Part shown: one piece after another, positions 58,446 to 64,000 of the stretch | Position numbering within the stretch: position 1 is the first letter of the stretch | How the letters are laid out: the number at the start of each line of letters is the position of its first letter | Assembly: GCA_947084935.1 (NCBI GenBank) | Contig: CAMTUH010000002.1 | Location: 1-64,000 of the forward strand | DNA from: CAMTUH01 sp947084935 | GTDB lineage: Bacteria > Pseudomonadota > Gammaproteobacteria > Coxiellales > Coxiellaceae | Direction: 5' to 3' | Length of the DNA: 64,000 bases | Made by a program: the position numbers and the translations under genes | The notes under the pieces: model-generated | The model's input: only the letters and a program-made list of their open reading frames with translations | What the model was told of the DNA's origin: nothing | The model's database searches: none

Positions 58446-59470
58446 TTTTTACCTTCCGCTCTTTCAAAAAAATGATTTAAATCGGTCAATTCGGGATAGC
58501 GCTCACACACGCTTTTTGCGTAGCGAATAACACGCGGTATGTATTGCAAATACGACGATTTGTTATCGCGCTCTTTTAATCGAGTAAATATTCCAATGCA
58601 TTTCAAATGCCGTTGCAAACCGATCCAATCAAACCACTGCAAAAATTGCTGTTGACTCACTTCTTCCAATAATCCTACTCGCGTAACTTGCTTTTGATAA
58701 TGCAATGCCCATAATTCGACTTGTTCGGGTGGCCAATCGATATAACAATCCCGCAACAAGGACAACAGGTCGTACGTAACGGGACCCCAGACCGCATCTT
58801 GAAAATCCAATACCCCCGGCTGCCGAGACTCCGGCACCCGAATTAAATTCCTCGAATGATAATCGCGATGCACGCACATCTGCGGTTGTGCTAATGCGGC
58901 TTCGATGAGCAATTGAAACCCCTCTTCCAAAGTTTCCCATTCCATTTTCGATAACGAAATACCCAAGTGCTTTATCAAATACCAGTCTCGAAATAAACTC
59001 ATCTCTTTATAATAAAGCTCGCGGTTAAACCGCGGTAACACGTAACCCTCTATTTCCGTGCACGATTGAATTAACAACAGATCGTCAAAAGCGTGCTGAT
59101 ATAACTCATTAGCGTTTTCTTTAGTTAACGCATTTACGTACAGCTCATCTCCAAAATCCGTCAGCAATAAAAATCCACGGCTGACATCTTCCGCATAAAT
59201 GACGGGCACGTTCAAACCTAATTTAAGAAAAGTTTTTGCAATGGCGACAAAGGGAAGACAGCTTTCCTTATCCGGAGGCGCATCCATGGCCACGTAACTC
59301 GTTTCACCACAATCCACGCGAAAATACCGTCGAAAGCTCGCATCTCCCGCCAGAGGGATTAACCGCCGATAAGGGGTTTCCAACACACCCGCCAACCACA
59401 CTTGTAACTGTTGCTCACGTTCATCCTGCACGACTTGACCCACTCCGATTTGTTTAGTACTGGCTGTCAT
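58442..59470 (-). CDS. amgK: N-acetylmuramate/N-acetylglucosamine kinase
   Basis: 342-residue member of the aminoglycoside phosphotransferase fold. Brenner motif VHRDYHSRNLIRV (about 197-209) with the catalytic Asp, followed by VLDFQDAVWGPVTYDLLSLLRDC (about 216-238). In the recycling pathway it phosphorylates MurNAc at C1. ATG 59470 is chosen; a TTG 30 nt upstream extends the frame only slightly. The overlap with murU (ATGA) supports the assignment. Confidence 0.87.
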   Translation of the reverse strand: MTASTKQIGVGQVVQDEREQQLQVWLAGVLETPYRRLIPLAGDASFRRYFRVDCGETSYVAMDAPPDKESCLPFVAIAKTFLKLGLNVPVIYAEDVSRGFLLLTDFGDELYVNALTKENANELYQHAFDDLLLIQSCTEIEGYVLPRFNRELYYKEMSLFRDWYLIKHLGISLSKMEWETLEEGFQLLIEAALAQPQMCVHRDYHSRNLIRVPESRQPGVLDFQDAVWGPVTYDLLSLLRDCYIDWPPEQVELWALHYQKQVTRVGLLEEVSQQQFLQWFDWIGLQRHLKCIGIFTRLKERDNKSSYLQYIPRVIRYAKSVCERYPELTDLNHFFERAEGKK

Positions 59471-59531
59471 ATCTCTCGTAGAATTCCTGTCTATAGCCAA
59501 AAGAAGATGAAGCAGTTACCATTCTTCGGCA

Positions 59532-62195
59532 ATGAAAGGGAAAAAGGCATTACACTTCGCAAGTCTGTTTATTTTGTTGCTGTTCTTTCAGCAACTTAGC
59601 CGCGCCGGCGTCAACCAGCCGCCTTCGAATTCTTCCCACAATCCCCACGTTGCTGATCATAAAGAGGCTACCAAAACCACTCCGAGAAAACAACGAAACA
59701 CGCCATCGGAAACCTTGCCCAACAATCTCCCGCGCAAAGCATTCTTAAAACACATTGCAGACGGACTGGATTGGGTTCCGAGCGCACACCGTCGTTATGT
59801 TTGTAGGGGATATTTCAAAGAGCCCGCGATTGTAAAACGCTATCCGCACCCAGCTCCCGTCAAACAAGAGCCCGCCATCATTACCGCAAAAGGACCTTCC
59901 ACCATTGAAACACACGGCGTTTCTATTTTGGAAAAAGACGTGGTGGTCACTCAACCCGGGCGTAGGGTAATGGCGGATAAAGCCTATATTTATCGCGATG
60001 GAAAAACCGGTCGGATCACGAAAGTCATTTTGGTGGGTCATGTCCGTTTACTCGAAGCCGGAAAACTCATCATCGCCGATCGAGGCACTTTGACGATCTA
60101 TCCAAAAACGGCTCTCTTGATCAATACCGCATACCATTTATATAGCAAAAAAGCGTATAACCATACGTTAAAAGGGGCTTACAACGCGTGGGGGACTGCA
60201 AAACGCGCATTTCGCGATAAAAATGAAATTACCCACCTGCGCCACGCCACTTACACGACGTGCTCACCCACCAACCCCGTGTGGCAAGTAAGTGGGACCA
60301 CCATTATTTTGAATCACCCGGAACACCAAGGTCAGGCGTACAACGCGGTGTTGCGCATTAAAAATATCCCCGTTTTTTATACGCCTTATTATTCCTTTCC
60401 ACTCGATCACGTGAGAAAAACGGGATTTTTAGCCCCACGACTCGGATACAGCAGTCGGTCGGGCGGTGTATTCGCCTGGCCTTTTTATTGGAATATGGCG
60501 CCAAACTACGATTTAACATTGACCCCGCAATATTTCACGGAACGCAATTTTGATTTTTCTGGTTTCTTTCGCTTCATGAGCGAGCGTAGTGTCGGCACAA
60601 TTTATGCCGATTATTTACCCAACGATATGGCATTCGAAAAATTTCGAAACAATACGTTCAACACATTTGTTAATCCACCATACAATCAAACTTTTTTCGC
60701 CCCGTACTTAAATCAACTGCAAACGTTCACCAATACTCGTGCTTTCTTTTCAATGACGGATATCTCTCGTTTAAATTCGGAGTGGACCTCGCATATTGAT
60801 TTAAATTACGTCACCGATCCTTATTATTTTCAAGACTTGAGCGGCGCCCTAAATTCAAACAGCGCGTCCAATCAATTATTAAACCAAATAGATTTGCACT
60901 ACGAAGGATGGCATTGGGAATTTACGAGTATGCTGCAAGCTTTTCAAACCTTGCACGTCATTACTCAAACGCAAAACCCCGCTCTAGATCAATATTCACG
61001 ACTGCCCGATTTAAATTTAAATGGATATTACCCCGACGTCGTTCACGATCTCGATATTTACCTGAACGGCGAATTCGTTAATTTCAGCTACCAGAGCTTG
61101 TTCCTTCCCAATAAACCCATGGGGCAACGCTTACATCTGCGCCCCGGACTGAGTATTCCCATCACGTACGCTTCGGCTTATTTCACCCCGCAAGCGTGGG
61201 CCGACCTTACCGGCTATAACGTCGAGCACGTTCAGCCCGGACAAGTCAGCTCGGCCGACCGCATCTTACCGATTTTCGATATCGACAGTGGCTTGTATTT
61301 TGACCAAGATTTTCATCTGGGCACGCACAACTTCACTCAAACATTAGAGCCGCGTTTTTTTTATTTATACGTACCTTATCGAAATCAAGACAGCCTACCC
61401 AATTTCGACACGGTGCTGCTGCCGTTCTCCTTTGACCAACTGTTTGCACTGAATCACTACACCGGCGATGATCGCCTGGATAACGCCAATCAAATCAGCA
61501 TGGGATTAACTTCGCGCCTGTTAAACAGCGATACCGGTTCAACCATTTTGACGGGCAGCGTCGGCTTTGCTTACTACATTGAAAATTCCCGCGTGTGCCT
61601 CTCCGCTGGGTGCGCAACCCCGGACTATCGACTCTCACCCATTGTAGGAGAGCTGGCTTATACGCCTACTGATTATTGGTCTTTGTCCGGAAGCTGGGCG
61701 TGGGACCCCAACCTCCGACAAACCAACAATGCCTCAATAAACACCAGTTATACGCGCGACGAGCGTCGCAACATCAGCCTGGGCTACTTCTTTGTGCACG
61801 GAAACGGTGCCTCAATTGTCACGGGAATATTGACGATGCCAACAAATATCTATAGTAATAACACCAGTCAAATCACCTTTTCTGAAGTTTGGCCGATTTC
61901 TAACAAGTGGAGTACCGTGGGTGCATGGAACTATAATATCACTTATCATCGAACCGACTCGTATAATCTCGGATTTCAGTACGATCCCTGCTGCTGGGGA
62001 ATGCGCGTGATTATGCAGCGATCGTATGCGGGCTCCACGCTAACGGAGAGCGGTCGGATACAAAATCAGTATAATACGAGTTTTTTTGTACAACTCGAGT
62101 TGAAAGGTCTTGGTGATTTCGGTTCAAGCTTTAGCGGTCAGTCGGTCTCTGCCGCTACCTCTACCGTCATCACAACCGCTCAACGCTACTATTGA
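59532..62195 (+). CDS. lptD: LPS-assembly protein LptD
   Basis: 887 aa. Outer-membrane barrel that inserts lipopolysaccharide into the outer leaflet together with LptE. Signal peptide ending at RA/GVNQPP (about residue 26), a jellyroll domain (about 115-260), then a 26-strand barrel. Family segments include HLRHATYTTCSPTNPVWQVS, VFYTPYYSFPLDHVRKTGFLAP and FQYDPCCWGMRVI. Three Cys (Thr-Thr-Cys, and a Cys-Cys pair near the end) fit the disulfides between the two domains. surA follows by 12 bp. Confidence 0.96.
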   Translation: MKGKKALHFASLFILLLFFQQLSRAGVNQPPSNSSHNPHVADHKEATKTTPRKQRNTPSETLPNNLPRKAFLKHIADGLDWVPSAHRRYVCRGYFKEPAIVKRYPHPAPVKQEPAIITAKGPSTIETHGVSILEKDVVVTQPGRRVMADKAYIYRDGKTGRITKVILVGHVRLLEAGKLIIADRGTLTIYPKTALLINTAYHLYSKKAYNHTLKGAYNAWGTAKRAFRDKNEITHLRHATYTTCSPTNPVWQVSGTTIILNHPEHQGQAYNAVLRIKNIPVFYTPYYSFPLDHVRKTGFLAPRLGYSSRSGGVFAWPFYWNMAPNYDLTLTPQYFTERNFDFSGFFRFMSERSVGTIYADYLPNDMAFEKFRNNTFNTFVNPPYNQTFFAPYLNQLQTFTNTRAFFSMTDISRLNSEWTSHIDLNYVTDPYYFQDLSGALNSNSASNQLLNQIDLHYEGWHWEFTSMLQAFQTLHVITQTQNPALDQYSRLPDLNLNGYYPDVVHDLDIYLNGEFVNFSYQSLFLPNKPMGQRLHLRPGLSIPITYASAYFTPQAWADLTGYNVEHVQPGQVSSADRILPIFDIDSGLYFDQDFHLGTHNFTQTLEPRFFYLYVPYRNQDSLPNFDTVLLPFSFDQLFALNHYTGDDRLDNANQISMGLTSRLLNSDTGSTILTGSVGFAYYIENSRVCLSAGCATPDYRLSPIVGELAYTPTDYWSLSGSWAWDPNLRQTNNASINTSYTRDERRNISLGYFFVHGNGASIVTGILTMPTNIYSNNTSQITFSEVWPISNKWSTVGAWNYNITYHRTDSYNLGFQYDPCCWGMRVIMQRSYAGSTLTESGRIQNQYNTSFFVQLELKGLGDFGSSFSGQSVSAATSTVITTAQRYY

Positions 62196-62207
62196 GATTG
62201 AGGTAAT

Positions 62208-63173
62208 ATGTTGAAAATTCTAGTACGTACTTTTTTATCCGCTGCTCTTTTATTCGTTATGACAAATGCAACCGTGGCGGCGGGGTTACCCACCCCCAAC
62301 GTGACAAAAGAGCAGTCCGTTAACCAAATTGTCGCCGTGGTTAATGATGAAATCATCACACAGAGTGAATTGGACCATGCTCTGTTGGCTGCTCAGCAAC
62401 AGTTTCAACAACGCGGCATCCCTGTGCCGGATGAACAGACGTTTAAAAAACAAGTCTTGGATCAATTAATTTATCAAAAATTGCAACTGCAATTGGCTAA
62501 GCGCAATAACGTCACAGCCAGTAACGAAGAAGTAAACACGGCAATCGCCCAAATTGCCGCACAAAACCGAGCGACGCTCGATCAACTCAAAGAAAAATTA
62601 ACTCAAGACGGGGTATCGTATGAAACTTTTCGAGACCAGATTCGTAAACAAATTATCATCGGCAAATTACAGCGCCAAGCTATTGGCGGCACCCTCAGCG
62701 TGAGTAAATCCGAAATTGCAGAATACCGCGCAAAAAATGCAACTCAAAACAATTCCGCACAATACCACGTCGCGACGGTTTTATTTTCCTTGCCCGATGC
62801 CGCTACGCCCGAACAAATTGCCGCCGTGAAACAACAAGCCGAAAGTGAATTAAAGAAATTACAGCGCGGCACCAACTTCACCCAAGCGATAAATACGCAC
62901 CCCGGAAGTTCTGATCTGGGCTGGCGATCACTTAATGATTTACCACAGCTTTTTGTGAATCAAGTCACAAAGATGAAACCGGGGGAAGTCGCAGGACCCG
63001 TTCAAGCCCCAAACGGTTTCCACGTGATTAAATTAATCGGCAAACGTCAAAACTCCAGCGGACTTACCGACCAACAAATACAAAATGTTCTTTTGCAGCA
63101 AAAATATCAGCAGGCGCTGGAAAAATGGCTGCAGCAGTTACGGCAAGGGGCTTATGTTCGTGTCACCCCCTGA
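62208..63173 (+). CDS. surA: SurA-type periplasmic chaperone / peptidyl-prolyl isomerase
   Basis: 321 aa. Escorts outer-membrane proteins such as LptD through the periplasm. Signal peptide to about residue 25 (TVAAG), the SurA N-terminal chaperone domain (VNQIVAVVNDEIITQSELDHAL, then DQLIYQKLQLQLAKRNNV), one parvulin domain (YHVATVLFSLPD...GSSDLGWRSLNDLPQLFVNQVTKMKPGEVAGPVQAPNGFHVIKLIG) and a C-terminal helix. E. coli SurA (428 aa) has two parvulin domains, so this one is shortened by a domain but otherwise intact. Translational and probably transcriptional coupling to lptD. Confidence 0.95.
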   Translation: MLKILVRTFLSAALLFVMTNATVAAGLPTPNVTKEQSVNQIVAVVNDEIITQSELDHALLAAQQQFQQRGIPVPDEQTFKKQVLDQLIYQKLQLQLAKRNNVTASNEEVNTAIAQIAAQNRATLDQLKEKLTQDGVSYETFRDQIRKQIIIGKLQRQAIGGTLSVSKSEIAEYRAKNATQNNSAQYHVATVLFSLPDAATPEQIAAVKQQAESELKKLQRGTNFTQAINTHPGSSDLGWRSLNDLPQLFVNQVTKMKPGEVAGPVQAPNGFHVIKLIGKRQNSSGLTDQQIQNVLLQQKYQQALEKWLQQLRQGAYVRVTP

Positions 63174-63202
63174 GCACAAAGTAATGAGTGAATTATCCCG
63201 TC

Positions 63203-63326
63203 CGATAAGTTTTTGCACATTCGTTCGGGGACGTACGTCCTGTACTCGGCGCTTCTTACCCCTGCTTTCGCAGGGGCGGAGCCTCTGTAGTCGCGACGCC
63301 CCTCACGAATGCACAAAAACTTATCG
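63203..63326. repeat. Palindromic repeat, family B, full copy
   Basis: Arms CGATAAGTTTTTGCACATTC and the complement (63299-63326) enclose GGACGTACGTCCTGTACTCG, CGGCGCTTC and CTGCTTTCGCAG. It lies in the 353-bp gap between surA and pdxA. Confidence 0.88.
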
Positions 63327-63343
63327 AACAAAAACCAAGTACA

Positions 63344-63418
63344 GTAGCCTTGACGCAGCGAAGCGAAGTCAAGGAACCAAGAAATTCCTTGATTTCGCTA
63401 TCGCTCCATCAAGGCTAC
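63344..63418. repeat. Family A palindromic repeat
   Basis: GTAGCCTTGACGCAGCGAAG pairs with the right arm ending CATCAAGGCTAC; the centre is AAATTCCTTG. Second of three repeats between surA and pdxA. Confidence 0.85.
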
Positions 63419-63436
63419 GAACTGGGGTCCTTTTGC

Positions 63437-63500
63437 AGGCAAATAAAGCGCCGTCGGGCGGAGCCCGACGAGCCATTGCGCGGAATAACACCCCACAACC
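63437..63500. repeat. Family C repeat
   Basis: GCAAATAAAGCGCCGTCGGG, CGGAGCCCGACGAGCC and ATTGCGCGGAATAACACCCC repeat the core of 12915-13003. Third repeat between surA and pdxA. Apart from these the gap shows only the pdxA ribosome site. Confidence 0.85.
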
Positions 63501-63526
63501 CTGAGCTGTTGAGGTGAGTAGCGGAT

Positions 63527-64000
63527 ATGAAACCCATCGTTATAACTCCGGGAGAACCGTCGGGCATTGGTCCCGATGTTTTGTTAAAAGCCGCGCACCG
63601 TTTGTCGTCGATTGAGTTGCGGGCGATTTGTGATGAAAACCTGTTGATTGCACGGGCAAAAATGCTCGGTGTTTCTATCCCGCACAACCTGAAGATTCAC
63701 CACGTTCCGTTGAAGGTTCCCAACGAAATAGGTAAACCAAATTCCGCCAATGCTCACTACGTTTTAGAAACGCTTAAAATCGCGGCATCCGCGTGCGCAC
63801 AAAAAGAATGCCGCGCCATGGTCACTGGACCTGTGAATAAATCCGTGATGCAGGACGCTAGAATTTCTTTTCTGGGCCACACGGAGTGGCTCGCTCACTA
63901 TTTCAAGGTAAAACAGACCGTCATGCTCTTTGTGTGCGATAAATTCAAAGTGGCGTTGTATACCACGCACCTTCCGCTCGCGAAAGTTCCGCGCGCACTG
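63527..64000 (+). CDS. pdxA: 4-hydroxythreonine-4-phosphate dehydrogenase (3' end cut by window)
   Basis: First 158 codons are present with no stop; the gene runs past the window. Enzyme of pyridoxal-phosphate synthesis, NAD-dependent. Visible family motifs: VITPGEPSGIGPDVLLKA (about 5-22), VTGPVNKSVMQDARISFLGHTEWLA (about 101-125) with the conserved His in FLGHTE for metal binding, and LYTTHLPLAKVPRAL at the edge with the second metal His. GAGGTGA lies 9 nt before the ATG. Its place after lptD-surA matches the E. coli order lptD-surA-pdxA, here with three repeats between surA and pdxA. Confidence 0.95.
   Translation, partial: MKPIVITPGEPSGIGPDVLLKAAHRLSSIELRAICDENLLIARAKMLGVSIPHNLKIHHVPLKVPNEIGKPNSANAHYVLETLKIAASACAQKECRAMVTGPVNKSVMQDARISFLGHTEWLAHYFKVKQTVMLFVCDKFKVALYTTHLPLAKVPRAL

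Noticed and set aside
1..64000. Insertion sequences, CRISPR array, tRNA or rRNA genes
   Set aside because: No transposase-like ORF, no regularly spaced repeats and no recognisable tRNA or rRNA sequence on either strand. The repeats found are short palindromes without coding capacity.

Overview
The window looks like chromosome of Coxiella burnetii or a very close relative (Legionellales, Gammaproteobacteria). Gene content, moderate GC, a plasmid-R64-like type IVb pilus locus, eukaryotic-like proteins (leucine-rich repeats, an F-box-like domain, a Fic remnant), an LbtU-type porin and many short palindromic repeats between genes all fit. This is recognition from sequence; no search was run. No rRNA, tRNA, CRISPR array or transposase was seen.

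Layout. 1-6.9 kb: LbtU-like porin, pyrC, rnt, a basic histone-H1-like protein, ahpC, and sodB-dapB, so peroxide and superoxide defence sit side by side. 7-11.4 kb: a complete glycine cleavage operon (gcvT-gcvH-gcvPA-gcvPB) read leftward. 11.5-14 kb: an EnvZ/OmpR-like two-component pair split by about 420 bp of palindromic repeats. 14-30 kb: housekeeping genes (two UbiH-family hydroxylases, an M24 peptidase, zapA, 6S RNA, ygfA, parE, waaA, a TolC-like channel, ubiA-ubiC), with a small secreted protein, a membrane protein of unknown function and a leucine-rich-repeat protein that has its own strong promoter.

31-45.6 kb: an L,D-transpeptidase, then a type IVb pilus locus in two blocks. Block 1 is two small unknown proteins, a PilQ-type ATPase, a PilR-type membrane protein and three prepilins. 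Block 2 is a PilL/TcpQ-like protein, the PilN secretin lipoprotein, PilO and PilP. A 608-residue membrane protein and a palindromic repeat lie between them. A fourth, PilS-like prepilin sits alone at 48.3 kb next to rdgB. No prepilin peptidase is present in the window.

45.6-53.5 kb: a NagZ-like glycosidase, rdgB, hemH and a hemA-prfA-prmC operon. 53.6-55.1 kb is a decayed accessory patch: a small membrane protein, an F-box-like ORF whose 5' end runs into a repeat, and a Fic C-terminal remnant. 55.1-64 kb: folB, dksA, dapF-lptM, an esterase, amgK-murU (cell-wall sugar recycling), lptD-surA (outer-membrane assembly) and the start of pdxA.

Across the window, modular palindromic elements repeatedly abut or enter gene ends and supply stop codons, and in places the last residues, of the neighbouring proteins. 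Several genes (pyrC, rnt, waaA, lptM, the esterase) have a -10-like hexamer only 6-10 nt before the ATG and no Shine-Dalgarno, which suggests leaderless or near-leaderless transcripts.
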